From an uncultured Actinomycetes bacterium (GTDB taxonomy: Bacteria; Actinomycetota; Actinomycetes; Mycobacteriales; Nakamurellaceae): a stretch of 64,000 nt of DNA. Every line of letters starts with the position of its first letter. The stretch's first letter is position 1. This document shows, piece after piece, positions 53,269-62,090 of this stretch. A program made the position numbers and the translations under genes. The stretch spans positions 1-64,000 of the forward strand of contig CALANS010000049.1 in assembly GCA_937926105.1 (NCBI GenBank), given 5' to 3'. The notes beneath the pieces were generated by a model. That model was not told the origin of the DNA, did not search any database, and was given only the letters and a program-made list of their open reading frames with translations.

Positions 53269-54504
53269 TCAGGATGACGCCAACTCGACCAGACTCTCCA
53301 GCAGGACATTCGCGCCGTTTTCGATGTCGTCCCACCCGGTCTCCTCCTCCGGGCAGTGGCTGCGACCGCCCTTGCTCGGCACGAAGATCATGCCGGTCGG
53401 CGCCAGGAGTGCCATGTTCTGCGAGTCGTGGCCTGCCGCGGAGGGGATCCGCATCTTACTGAGCCCCAGCCGGTCGGCCGCGGCGGATATGACTGCCTGC
53501 ACGCCGTCGTCGAGCGGCACAGGGTCGACCACGGTGTCCGGCCGGAACTCCGCCGTCAGATCGTACTGCCGAGCTGAACTCTCAGCGGCCTCAATGACGG
53601 CCTTGGTCAATGCGTCGATCCGCCCGCGATCGGGATCGCGAAAGTCGAGCGTGACCGTGACCAATCGGGGCACCACATTCGCTCCGCCAGGCTGAACGCT
53701 CAGGCGCCCGCAGGTGATCACCGCATCAGGGCTAACGGATGCGGCCACCCCGGGCAATCGAGTCAGGAACGACGCGGCTCCCAGTAATGCGTCGCGCCGG
53801 GCGTCCATCGGAGTAGCGCCCGCGTGGTCCGCCCGACCGGTAAACTCCACGATCCCGCCGCCTAAGCCAACAATGGAGGTAACGGTCCCAATCTGCATGT
53901 TGGCCGCCTCCAGGCGAGGCCCCTGTTCGATGTGCAGTTCGATAAAGGCGTGCATCGTGCCTCTGAGAATCCGGGTATCCGTCGGGGACATGGATCCGAA
54001 ATCGCAGTTGGCAAGCGCATCGATCAGGCGATCGCCGTCGCGACCGGACATCGCAGCGAGTTGCTCGGACGTGTAGCCGCGAGCAATCCCGCTCGACCCG
54101 AATAGGTGACCGTAGTTTCCTTCCTCGTCGGAGAACACCACCGCCTGGACTGGTCGCACCAAACTCACGCCAGCCTCAGAGAGCGTTCGGACACACTCGA
54201 GCGCGGCAATGGATCCGACCGCGCCGTCAAACGCTCCCCCGTTCGGGACCGTGTCGATGTGCGATCCGGTCCACACCGGGGCTGGGCCGTCGCCGGTGAC
54301 CATCGCCCCGGCCGTCATGTTGCCAAGACCGTCAACTCGCAGGTGCAGGCCCGCCGCGGCGCACCGCTCGGCGTACCACCGGCGCGCCAACAAATCCGAC
54401 TTCGAGAACGAGGTCCGGTCGATCCCACCAGACACCGAACGGCCTATTTGGGATAGCTCGATCAGGTCGTCCCGGAGCCGTCTGCCATTGACCTTCAGGT
54501 TCAT
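53269..54504 (-). CDS. M20-family amidohydrolase, N-carbamoyl-L-amino-acid hydrolase/allantoate amidohydrolase type
   Basis: A 411-residue M20 protein: GSHIDTVPNGGAFDGAVG (His82, Asp93), SDEEG (Glu127-128), IELHIEQG (His191), substrate Arg/Asn region PGGANVVP and SHCPEE near the C-terminus. The HIEQGP segment and dimer-domain wording GRADHAGATPMDARRD are specific to the carbamoylase/allantoate/ureidopropionase branch. It hydrolyses the carbamoyl or ureido group of N-carbamoyl amino acids. The adjacent gene is a hydantoin-type racemase, so hydantoin or N-carbamoyl-amino-acid degradation is a reasonable reading. Confidence 0.87.
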   Translation of the reverse strand: MNLKVNGRRLRDDLIELSQIGRSVSGGIDRTSFSKSDLLARRWYAERCAAAGLHLRVDGLGNMTAGAMVTGDGPAPVWTGSHIDTVPNGGAFDGAVGSIAALECVRTLSEAGVSLVRPVQAVVFSDEEGNYGHLFGSSGIARGYTSEQLAAMSGRDGDRLIDALANCDFGSMSPTDTRILRGTMHAFIELHIEQGPRLEAANMQIGTVTSIVGLGGGIVEFTGRADHAGATPMDARRDALLGAASFLTRLPGVAASVSPDAVITCGRLSVQPGGANVVPRLVTVTLDFRDPDRGRIDALTKAVIEAAESSARQYDLTAEFRPDTVVDPVPLDDGVQAVISAAADRLGLSKMRIPSAAGHDSQNMALLAPTGMIFVPSKGGRSHCPEEETGWDDIENGANVLLESLVELASS

Positions 54505-55332
54505 TTACGCGCCCAACACCAGGCCGTCCACCGATTCGCCGTGAGCGAGTTTGGGTGGCTTGTGGTAGGCACTTCGGCTGTGAGTCAGACCCAGCGATAC
54601 CGTGGCCTCGGCAACCTTGAGCGCGGCCTTCGAAGGATTGATGACTGGGACACCGAGTTCCTCCGACATCTTCTCCGCGACATCCAAAAATCCCATGCTC
54701 ATGCAGCCCAGGATGAGGGTGTCGGCACCGTCGACCTGCACCGCCGCGCGACCCTGCTCGACCATTCGCTCCAGCGCTGAGTCCGCCTCTTGATTGATCT
54801 CGAATACCGAGGCCTCGATATGTCTGATAGACGCGAGCGCATCAATGGCTCCTGCCTCCCACGCAAGCCGGCGCAGCGCGGGAACAATGCTTGCCGCCAC
54901 CGTGACCATGCTAAAGCGATGTCCCAGTGTGGTCGCGAGCGCTATCGATGCCGCGGCCGGCCCGACCACCAGCATGTCGCTGATTTCGCGAAGGCCATCC
55001 AGGCCAGGGTCCCCGAAGCAGCCGACAATGGCCGCGTCGAATCCCTCAGCTTGGACGCTTCTCACGACCTTCGCCGTTGGCGGGATCGACAAATACTCCT
55101 CGTACATCGACTCGATCGATCCCGGCCCAGACTCGACGGTCCGGACCGCGACTTGAGTGTCACGACCCGCCCAGGACGCCAGCTTTGACTCGCGACGATC
55201 CACCTCGGCCTTACCCAAGACGGTCAGGTGCATGGGGCCGGGTATCACGTACGCGACTCGCGTCACCCCGGTCGCGTCGGGCCCTGTTGCAGCCTGGGCC
55301 GCCGGCGTGACAGGCGCTACGGATGTGGTCAT
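54505..55332 (-). CDS. Asp/Glu/hydantoin racemase family protein
   Basis: A 275-residue cofactor-independent racemase-fold protein with the two catalytic cysteines, Cys105 in AIVGCFGDPG and Cys210 in LILGCMSM, in the spacing of hydantoin and aspartate racemases. The first 20 residues are an Ala/Pro/Thr-rich extension. The ATG follows AAGGAG by five bases; its stop touches the M20 gene start directly (TAAATG). It would racemise a 5-substituted hydantoin or related amino-acid derivative so that the stereospecific carbamoylase can complete conversion. Maleate isomerases share this fold and are an alternative. Confidence 0.83.
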   Translation of the reverse strand: MTTSVAPVTPAAQAATGPDATGVTRVAYVIPGPMHLTVLGKAEVDRRESKLASWAGRDTQVAVRTVESGPGSIESMYEEYLSIPPTAKVVRSVQAEGFDAAIVGCFGDPGLDGLREISDMLVVGPAAASIALATTLGHRFSMVTVAASIVPALRRLAWEAGAIDALASIRHIEASVFEINQEADSALERMVEQGRAAVQVDGADTLILGCMSMGFLDVAEKMSEELGVPVINPSKAALKVAEATVSLGLTHSRSAYHKPPKLAHGESVDGLVLGA

Positions 55333-55334
55333 CT

Positions 55335-56576
55335 CTACTCCTTCGTTGCGCGATATTCAGGATCCACGAATGGGCGGACGGTGCCCGCACCGTCGACGAC
55401 TTCACTACCCGCGCGATAGACGGCCCTGACCGCGTAGACCGCAGCAATATCCTGGAAGGGGTCGCCACCAAGTACGACGAAGTCCGCCCGCGACCCCGGC
55501 CGCAAAACACCGATATCCGGGTCACCGATCAGGCCGGCTCCCCCGCTGGTTGCCGACTTCATCGCCTGCTCGGCGGTCCACCCGTGATCGACCATCCACT
55601 GAATCTCGAATCCGAAGTAGCCATGCATCGAGTCGGTGCCCAGCGCGAGCGGAATCTTCGCCTCCCGAATCCGGGCGACATTCTGCTTGACGTACTCCCG
55701 GGTCTCCAGAACCTTGGCCATGATCTGCGGTATCCGGGCATCGCCTCGCTCGATGCCATCGGGGTGAAAGGAAATCGAATTGGTCAGGGTGAGCCACGTG
55801 CCGTACTTCACCATACGCTCGATGTTGCCCTCATCGAGCATCGCGCCGTGCTCGATCGATCGGATCCCGTTTTCCACCGCAAGATCGACGCCAGGCCCGC
55901 CGTGAGCGTGTGCTGATACCTGCAAACCGGCCATGCGTGCCTCGTCGACGATCGCCGCGATCTCCTCACCGCTGTAGTTCGACTCCTTGAGAGTCGATCC
56001 AACGGATGACACACCGCCCGTGGTAAAGATCTTGATGTGGTCGGCCCCCTTGGCGGCCCTATCCCGAACGGCCTCACGCAGTGGCCCGACGCCGGCGACC
56101 CCACCACCGGAGCTGCCATGTCCACCTGGCGGGCTCAAGCCGGGCCCAGCAACCAGCAGGCGTGGTCCGGCAACCTCGCCGCGGCTTACGGCGTCGCGAA
56201 ACTCGAAGTCGATGTCGTACTGCTCTGTCATGATCCTCGCGGTCGTGACGCCCGACTGCAACATTCGATGGACATTCTCGACGCCGCGAATGGTCTGCCA
56301 CACCGCCGGGCGAACCAGCTGGCCATGTTGGTCTCCTTCACCAGGCCGGATTGTCACATGGGTGTGTGCGTCGACGAAGCCTGGCACGATGACCGCATCG
56401 CCCAGGTCGTATGTCTGAGCGCCGCCCATCGCCACATCTCCCGCACGGCCAACGGCGACAACCCTGCCCCCCTCGACCAGCACACCCTCGCCTAGTCGCA
56501 GGCCACTCCCGAGGCCGTCGAACACTCCTCGCGCTGTGTAAAACGCTCGCGAGCCGACGCTGTCGCTACTCATCAT
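55335..56576 (-). CDS. Metal-dependent amidohydrolase
   Basis: A 413-residue amidohydrolase with VDAHTHVTIR for the first metal pair, the bridging lysine in HIKIFTTGGVSS, VSAHAHGG, IEHGAMLD and the catalytic Asp in GTDSMHG. It has the same three-part arrangement as the paralogues at 24883 and 44615, with a Gly-rich loop (GLSPPGGHGSSGGG) before the metal lysine. Two bases separate it from the racemase gene. It could open a cyclic amide (hydantoinase-like step), but it belongs to the imidazolonepropionase/prolidase-like branch and not the classical hydantoinase branch. Confidence 0.85.
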   Translation of the reverse strand: MMSSDSVGSRAFYTARGVFDGLGSGLRLGEGVLVEGGRVVAVGRAGDVAMGGAQTYDLGDAVIVPGFVDAHTHVTIRPGEGDQHGQLVRPAVWQTIRGVENVHRMLQSGVTTARIMTEQYDIDFEFRDAVSRGEVAGPRLLVAGPGLSPPGGHGSSGGGVAGVGPLREAVRDRAAKGADHIKIFTTGGVSSVGSTLKESNYSGEEIAAIVDEARMAGLQVSAHAHGGPGVDLAVENGIRSIEHGAMLDEGNIERMVKYGTWLTLTNSISFHPDGIERGDARIPQIMAKVLETREYVKQNVARIREAKIPLALGTDSMHGYFGFEIQWMVDHGWTAEQAMKSATSGGAGLIGDPDIGVLRPGSRADFVVLGGDPFQDIAAVYAVRAVYRAGSEVVDGAGTVRPFVDPEYRATKE

Positions 56577-56606
56577 CCAATACCTCTCCGTTGCACCGAG
56601 CTGGTG

Positions 56607-57893
56607 CTAGTTTGCCAACTGGACAAATGCCCCGAACTTGTCCTCTCGAATCGCAGTTCCAAACGGTGCAGACAGGCTCCTTAGATCGGTCAAAACCGCG
56701 TCGGCGACCCGGCGGTCCGATAGTGAAGGCCTCCCGCGCTCATGCTCTGGACGGTCGTAACCCAGCGCGATCGGGCTCAGCGCGATCCGGTCCAGGCGAT
56801 CACCCTCGAAATGCAGGGTCGGAACCACCGAGCGCCAGTACTCTTCGTGGTCTGCGAATCCGACGTGCGCCGCACCAACAACGTCGTGCGGCGCACGGTC
56901 ATCTGGCACACCAAAAACGTCATAGGAGTGTGATGACAACATGGCCAGCTCCGACTGTGCGACGAAGTTCCCGAGGCTGTAGAAAATCGGTCGGCCCCGG
57001 TACATCTCAATGCCCCGGACCCGATGCGGACCATGACCGACGACGGCGTCGGCCCCAGCGTCGATCATGTGATGCGCAAACTCGACAAAGAATTCGTCCG
57101 GCTCCACCAGCGTCGCGCCGCTCTCATGCGAATGGACACTGACCAGCGCGACTCGCGAGCGAGCCTTCGCTTCACCGACCCATTTTCGCAGGCGATCCAG
57201 ATCGGCCGGCGCAGTTGTCGTACGTCGACAAGGTTGATCTGCGATAAAGAACCTCTCCCCGAACAACAGCGCGTCAGTCGGATCGATCGGCGGCAGGAAC
57301 CGCATATCCCGCAAGTAGTCCACTTGCTCCTGTAGCCCCAGCTGCCGGTGTACCTCGGTCAGGCATTCCAGCTGATCCGGGGTGACGCCCATCCGGGTGG
57401 TGTGTCTGACCGGGTTGAGCCCCGGGCGGCCAATCATGCTGTCCGACGGTCGAGTTGCCTCATCCCCCGAAGTAAAGGTTGTAGCGCACGCGACGACGCC
57501 AACGCTGCCGCCTGGTCGATCCACATACGCAGGCATGGATGCCTCGGCCAACGTTCGGCCGACCCCGGCATAGGCGATTCCCCTGGCGCGCAAGCCGTCC
57601 ATCGTGTCAAGCAGGCCCTCGACACCAAGATTCAAGGTGTGATTGTTGGCGAACGACACGACATCGAACAGCCCAACCAGCTCGTCCAGAACCGCCGCTG
57701 GCGCCACCAGACTCGGGGTGAACGCCCCGGTGCTGTGATAGCCACGGATGTCGGTGGCAACGACCTCCAGATTGGTAAAGGCAACATCGGCGGTTTGGAT
57801 AAGCTCCCGGAGCGCCTGAGCTCGCGCATCCGAGGAGATCACGGCGCCGCGCGTGATCATGCTATCGCCGCTCAAGGCTATCGAAAACGACAT
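56607..57893 (-). CDS. CapA/PgsA-like metallophosphoesterase-fold protein
   Basis: A 428-residue CapA-family protein: IALSGDSM at the N-terminus, AFTNLEVV, VSFANNHTLNLGVEGLLDT, VHSHESG and GHGPHRVRGIEMYRGRPIFYSLGNF. No signal peptide is seen, unlike true CapA proteins of poly-gamma-glutamate synthesis, so it is probably cytosolic and catabolic; related proteins occur in amide- and peptide-degrading operons. A GAGGAACGG site lies further upstream and GGGGAG just before the ATG. Its reaction is not known. Confidence 0.8.
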   Translation of the reverse strand: MSFSIALSGDSMITRGAVISSDARAQALRELIQTADVAFTNLEVVATDIRGYHSTGAFTPSLVAPAAVLDELVGLFDVVSFANNHTLNLGVEGLLDTMDGLRARGIAYAGVGRTLAEASMPAYVDRPGGSVGVVACATTFTSGDEATRPSDSMIGRPGLNPVRHTTRMGVTPDQLECLTEVHRQLGLQEQVDYLRDMRFLPPIDPTDALLFGERFFIADQPCRRTTTAPADLDRLRKWVGEAKARSRVALVSVHSHESGATLVEPDEFFVEFAHHMIDAGADAVVGHGPHRVRGIEMYRGRPIFYSLGNFVAQSELAMLSSHSYDVFGVPDDRAPHDVVGAAHVGFADHEEYWRSVVPTLHFEGDRLDRIALSPIALGYDRPEHERGRPSLSDRRVADAVLTDLRSLSAPFGTAIREDKFGAFVQLAN

Positions 57894-58098
57894 TCCGCTC
57901 CCCTACCCATCCGTTCCTCCTGCATCGCGATGCCGGCCGCCACCGGCGTCCCGCCCGGGTGGCCGCATGCGGCGAACCCCGACCAGCCATCGGAGACGGG
58001 CACCGGCTCAGTCAGTCAGTCGATCCGGAACCCGTCGCCGATCAGCGTGCAATCGCACCATGCAACCGCGACCGCAGCGTCACGCCTCCGGAACCCGG
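57894..58098. other. Intergenic stretch with short (TCAG)n run
   Basis: 205 bases between the dipeptidase and CapA-like genes. It contains about 3.5 copies of TCAG at 58008-58022. No promoter or terminator is clear. Confidence 0.35.
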
Positions 58099-59334
58099 CT
58101 AGTACCACACCTCTTCCAGGACGCGCATGATGTTTCCGCTCGTCACCGCCACGATGTCTTCGTCGCTGTAACCGTGCTTGACCAGCCAGCCGACAATGTT
58201 GAAGTAGTTCTCGGTCGGGTTCTCCAACCCCGACACATACGGCACCTCTTCGTACGCGGGACCGCTGTGCGCCTGGTGCACTCCCAAGTTCGCCGCAAAG
58301 AGCTTGTGCAATCCGACGTGATCACCGTAGAGAGTGTCTGGGCCGAAGGTCACGTGCTCCAGGCCCATCAGATTGACGCAGTATTCGAAGTGATCCATCA
58401 CCGACTCGATCGAATGACGGGGGTGTGCTTCCGATAGCGACGTGTGGGGCGCAGCCTCAAGGCCGATGACACCGCCGCCCTGTGCGCAGGCCAGCAAGAC
58501 CTCGTCCGGCTTCATCCGGGGCGTGGGCCAAACGCCACGGGCCCCCGCATGCGTGATGAGCACCGGCTTGGATGAGGCCTCGAAGGTGTCCAGGCAGGTG
58601 CGATCGCTGGAATGCGATACATCGATCGCAATCCCAAGCTTGTTCATCCGCTCAACCGCGCGGCGACCAAACACCGTCAATCCACCATCACGCGGCTCTT
58701 TGAGCCCGGAGCCAAGACCGTTAGCCTCCGAATACGCAATTCCGATCTGTCGTACCCCGAAGCCATAGAGAATGTCCAGCCGATCAACCTCGTTCTCGAT
58801 GGGTGTCGCGGCCTCGAGAGACAGTACGAGAGCAAGCTGACCATTCTCGTGTGCCCTGCGAATATCGCTCAGACCGTACGCGATGATCACGTAGTCCTGA
58901 TGTGCGATATCGGACAGCCGCATACCGAGGTCGTAGATGATGTCGTCCCACTTCCAACCAAACTTGCTCGTGACGCACGCTGTTCCATCCATGAGGTTGT
59001 CGAACACCGCAGTCATGCCGGACCGCGACAGGCCCTCGTAGCTCGTGAGTTCACGGCCCGTCCGAATGTAGTCGCGGGTCCGTGACATGTCCTCGGGAAA
59101 CAGAGTCGGATGGTCGTGGAGACTAATGATGATGTTGTCATTGATGATTCGCTTGGTGCGTTCGACCTGGGCTTCATCCAGCCCCAAGTCGTGAAGCGGG
59201 ACGCGTCCAAGATCCTTTGCCAGTGCGAATTCCTCGTAGTCCTTGCCGGCTTCCAGGTACGAATAGGACCGGTACCCGCTATATTTGGTGGGCCGAAACT
59301 CGACGGAGAATTCATGCTCATTAGTACTGCTCAT
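58099..59334 (-). CDS. Peptidase M19 (membrane dipeptidase-like), variant metal motif
   Basis: A 411-residue M19-family protein. Family features include DVSHSSDRTCLDTFEASSKPVLITHAGARGVW (two metal histidines), GLEAAPH and HVTFGPDTLYGDHVG. The first metal motif, usually HxD (DGHND), reads SLHDHPT (His73, Asp74, His75), so the standard Asp is His. The family cleaves dipeptides and, in some members, beta-lactam-like or acylated amino-acid amides; zinc is bound in a TIM barrel. No signal peptide. ATG 59334 follows GGAAGG by about nine bases. It is encoded next to the Opp importer. Confidence 0.82.
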   Translation of the reverse strand: MSSTNEHEFSVEFRPTKYSGYRSYSYLEAGKDYEEFALAKDLGRVPLHDLGLDEAQVERTKRIINDNIIISLHDHPTLFPEDMSRTRDYIRTGRELTSYEGLSRSGMTAVFDNLMDGTACVTSKFGWKWDDIIYDLGMRLSDIAHQDYVIIAYGLSDIRRAHENGQLALVLSLEAATPIENEVDRLDILYGFGVRQIGIAYSEANGLGSGLKEPRDGGLTVFGRRAVERMNKLGIAIDVSHSSDRTCLDTFEASSKPVLITHAGARGVWPTPRMKPDEVLLACAQGGGVIGLEAAPHTSLSEAHPRHSIESVMDHFEYCVNLMGLEHVTFGPDTLYGDHVGLHKLFAANLGVHQAHSGPAYEEVPYVSGLENPTENYFNIVGWLVKHGYSDEDIVAVTSGNIMRVLEEVWY

Positions 59335-59509
59335 GATGATAGCCTTCCACTCCCGCGCCTTGTGAGCGCACTGTTTCCTTACCACCTATGGACACCGCAT
59401 CCTCCAACAGCGGTGGCTCGCCTGCTGGACTCTCGGTACTTGGCGCCATCTCGACGCACTCGCCTCCTTCTAGCCCCTTGCCAAGCTCTGCTCCTTCACC
59501 CCTAGTCAT
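59321..59509 (-). CDS. Possible small coupled protein (62 aa) between oppF and dipeptidase genes
   Basis: A 62-codon frame whose ATG overlaps the oppF stop by four bases (ATGA) and whose end overlaps the dipeptidase start by 14 bases, filling the 171-base gap. It is acidic and Gly/Glu-rich (EGAELGKGLEGGEC, PPLLEDAVSIGGK). No family is recognised and the sequence has no strong domain character, so it may be a coupling frame or not translated at all. Confidence 0.3.
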   Translation of the reverse strand: MTRGEGAELGKGLEGGECVEMAPSTESPAGEPPLLEDAVSIGGKETVRSQGAGVEGYHHEQY

Positions 59510-60369
59510 TCGTCGATCTCGATCTCCGTGCCCTCTGCATTGAGCCGCAGAGGCTCGTATGCGGCGATCGGGTCGGCGGGCGGAATTGCCGACAGCAGCA
59601 CCTTGGTGTAGACGTGCTGCGGATTTCGGTACACCTGATCAACCGGCCCATACTCGACGATCTTTCCCCGCCGCATTACCGCAACCGCGTCGCTGATCTG
59701 GTGGACAACACCGAGATCATGGGAGATGAACAGCATGCTGATGCCCGACTCCCGCTGGATGGTCTCGAAGAGGTCGAGAATCTGGGCCTGGACGGAAACG
59801 TCCAGAGCTGAGACGGGTTCGTCCGCGACTATGAGAGTCGGATCTAGAGCAAGGGCAGTTGCGATGCTGACGCGTTGTCGCAGACCACCGCTGAGCTCGT
59901 GAGGATACATGTCGTAATACCGGGCCGGCAACGCGACAACATCCATCAACTCGCGGACCCGCCGGACCCGCTCGGGCTTGGACCCGACCTGATGGATGTC
60001 CAGCGGCTCTTGAATGATGCTGCCGATGCTCTGCCGTGGGTTCAGCGAGGCATACGGGTCCTGGAAGACCACTTGTATGCGTCTCCTGAGAAGGAATCGA
60101 TCGTCACGGCTCGGATTCGTGATGTCCTGACCATCGAACGCTATTGTGCCTGACGTGAGTGGAAGGAGCCCCAGCACCATTCGACCCAAGGTCGTCTTCC
60201 CGGAGCCGGACTCGCCGACCAAACCTACCGTCTGCCCGGATTCCACGTCTAGCGACACACCGTCGACCGCGTGAACGACGCTTCCCGGCATCCGCCGAGT
60301 GATCTCGCGGAGGCTCCGAGGTACGTTGAAGTCCCTGCGAACATCGCGAATCTGCAGAAGCGCTCCCAT
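59506..60369 (-). CDS. Oligopeptide-type ABC importer ATPase, OppF-like (second Opp system)
   Basis: A 287-residue ATPase: GESGSGKTT (52-60), FQDPYASLNPRQSIG, LSGGLRQR, LIVADEPVSALDVS and HVYTKVLLSAIP. Unlike the OppF protein of module A, its C-terminus lacks the cysteine-rich extension and ends in an acidic tail (GTEIEIDE). Start overlaps the oppD stop by one base (TGATG). Confidence 0.88.
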   Translation of the reverse strand: MGALLQIRDVRRDFNVPRSLREITRRMPGSVVHAVDGVSLDVESGQTVGLVGESGSGKTTLGRMVLGLLPLTSGTIAFDGQDITNPSRDDRFLLRRRIQVVFQDPYASLNPRQSIGSIIQEPLDIHQVGSKPERVRRVRELMDVVALPARYYDMYPHELSGGLRQRVSIATALALDPTLIVADEPVSALDVSVQAQILDLFETIQRESGISMLFISHDLGVVHQISDAVAVMRRGKIVEYGPVDQVYRNPQHVYTKVLLSAIPPADPIAAYEPLRLNAEGTEIEIDE

Positions 60370-61208
60370 CAGTGGTCCCCTTGGCCGATCGGCATAGTCA
60401 TGGCGCCAGCGGACCCATCCAACGGTTCCCTGTGTTCTCGCCTTGCTGGCAGGCTCGCTAACAGGTGTTTCGTATAGTCGTGCTGCGGTGCCTTGAAGAG
60501 CTGCTGCACGGGAGCCTGCTCCACTATGTCGCCTCGGTACATGACGGCTACCTTGGTCGCCAACTGCGCGATTACCCCGAGATCATGGCTCACCACGACG
60601 GACGCCCCGTCGAATGTCTCAATGAGGGTGCGGAGTATCCGCAGAATCTGAGCCTGAACGGTGACATCTAATGCCGACGTTGGCTCGTCGGCAATCAAGA
60701 GCATCGGGTCTAATGCCAAGGCCAACGCGATCATCACTCGCTGGTTCATCCCACCGCTGAGCTGATGCGGGAACGATCTGAGGCGCTCCTTCGGGTCCGC
60801 TATTCCCACTCGCGTTAGCCACAGTTCTGCGGCTGCCAGAGCTGCCCGCCGCGACGACCTACCATGCGCTCGGAACAGCTCAATGAACTGTCGACCGATG
60901 GTGTGCGCGGGGTCCAACGCAGAGGCCGGGTTCTGCATGATCAAGGCGATCTTTTCGCCACGCAGCGCCCGGATGCGTCGAGGGCCCAGTTTGGTCAGAT
61001 CTTCACCCTGGAACCGGATCGCGCCCGCAGTCTGCGCGCTGGCAGGAAGGAGCCCGAGAATCGCCATGCTCAGGGTCGTCTTGCCCGATCCGGACTCACC
61101 CACCAGGCCCAGGACTTCGCCACGTCCCAACTGCAGTGAGGCACTCCGTACGGCAGGGGTGCGCCCATAGCTCACGCTCAGCCGATCGACTTCGAGGATG
61201 GGGGTCAT
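60369..61208 (-). CDS. Oligopeptide-type ABC importer ATPase, OppD-like (second Opp system)
   Basis: A 279-residue ATPase: GESGSGKTT (37-45), MQNPASALDPAHTIG, LSGGMNQR, LLIADEPTSALDVT and HDYTKHLLASLP. It is shorter than usual OppD proteins and lacks the C-terminal cysteine cluster. Its start directly follows the stop of the OppC-like gene (TGA then ATG), so translation is coupled. Confidence 0.88.
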   Translation of the reverse strand: MTPILEVDRLSVSYGRTPAVRSASLQLGRGEVLGLVGESGSGKTTLSMAILGLLPASAQTAGAIRFQGEDLTKLGPRRIRALRGEKIALIMQNPASALDPAHTIGRQFIELFRAHGRSSRRAALAAAELWLTRVGIADPKERLRSFPHQLSGGMNQRVMIALALALDPMLLIADEPTSALDVTVQAQILRILRTLIETFDGASVVVSHDLGVIAQLATKVAVMYRGDIVEQAPVQQLFKAPQHDYTKHLLASLPARREHREPLDGSAGAMTMPIGQGDH

Positions 61209-62090
61209 TCAAGACCGCCTGCGGCTACGTGGGTCGGCAAATTCCTGTAGTCCATCTCCGATGGCCGTGAACGCCAGCACCAGAATGATGATCGCCAAGC
61301 CGGGCCCAGCGACGACCCACGCGGAGTTCGCCATAAACTGCCTGCCGTCGGACAGCATGAGCCCCAGCGATGCCGTCGGCGGCCGCACACCGAGTCCGAT
61401 AAAGCTCAGGGCGGCTTCGAGCAGCAGCGCGATACCCATCAGCAGCGAGGCTTGCACCAGCACCGGTGCAAAGCTGTTCGGAAGAATGTGCCTGCCTAGA
61501 ATGCGCAACACGGAGGCCCCCCTGGAACGGGCGGCTTCGACGTATAGCTCCCTGCTGACCGCGACCGCCGAACCACGCATGACTCTGGCGATGATCGGGA
61601 TGTATACGATGCCGATCGCCACGATGATGGGAACCAGACCAGTGCCGCTGATGGCCACGACCACGATCGACAAGACGATGGCCGGGAAGGACATCAGGAT
61701 GTCCAGGGGACGCATGATCGCGTTATCGACGACGGACCCTCCCATACTGGCCAGCAGTCCGAGGGGCACTCCAATCACCAGGCCGATCGCTACCGAGCCA
61801 ATCGCGACGGTAAAGGAGATCTGATAGCCGTGTGCCACTCGAACCAGCAGGTCGCGGCCGAGCTGATCCGTGCCCAACCAGTGAGCCCAGCTCGGACCCT
61901 GCAACGATGCCGTTCGGTCGAGATCGTTCGAATGATAAGGCGCTATCAGCGGCACCAACACCGTGATGGCCGCCGCGAACAACACGAGGATGGTCCCGGT
62001 TACCAGGTTGCCATTGAACCGGCGACCATGTGTTGTCGAGCGTTCGGCGCTCTGTTGCATATCGTGGGACACGTCAGATTTCACGTCCAC
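61209..62090 (-). CDS. Oligopeptide-type ABC importer permease, OppC-like (second Opp system)
   Basis: A 293-residue permease with the WLGTDQLGRDLLVRVAHG motif, six hydrophobic segments and the EAA-type loop (EAARSRGASVLRILGRHILPNSF), ending in FADPRSRRRS as DppC proteins commonly do. The GTG start overlaps the OppB-like gene by 17 bases. Confidence 0.88.
   Translation of the reverse strand: MDVKSDVSHDMQQSAERSTTHGRRFNGNLVTGTILVLFAAAITVLVPLIAPYHSNDLDRTASLQGPSWAHWLGTDQLGRDLLVRVAHGYQISFTVAIGSVAIGLVIGVPLGLLASMGGSVVDNAIMRPLDILMSFPAIVLSIVVVAISGTGLVPIIVAIGIVYIPIIARVMRGSAVAVSRELYVEAARSRGASVLRILGRHILPNSFAPVLVQASLLMGIALLLEAALSFIGLGVRPPTASLGLMLSDGRQFMANSAWVVAGPGLAIIILVLAFTAIGDGLQEFADPRSRRRS

Noticed and set aside
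55335..56576. Naming the amidohydrolase a hydantoinase because it is next to a racemase and a carbamoylase
   Set aside because: Its motifs (HIKIFTTGG, AHAHGG) belong to the imidazolonepropionase/prolidase-like branch, not the dihydropyrimidinase/hydantoinase branch with a carboxylated lysine in its usual context.
58008..58022. TCAG tetranucleotide run
   Set aside because: Only about 3.5 copies and outside any gene; unlikely to be phase-variable.
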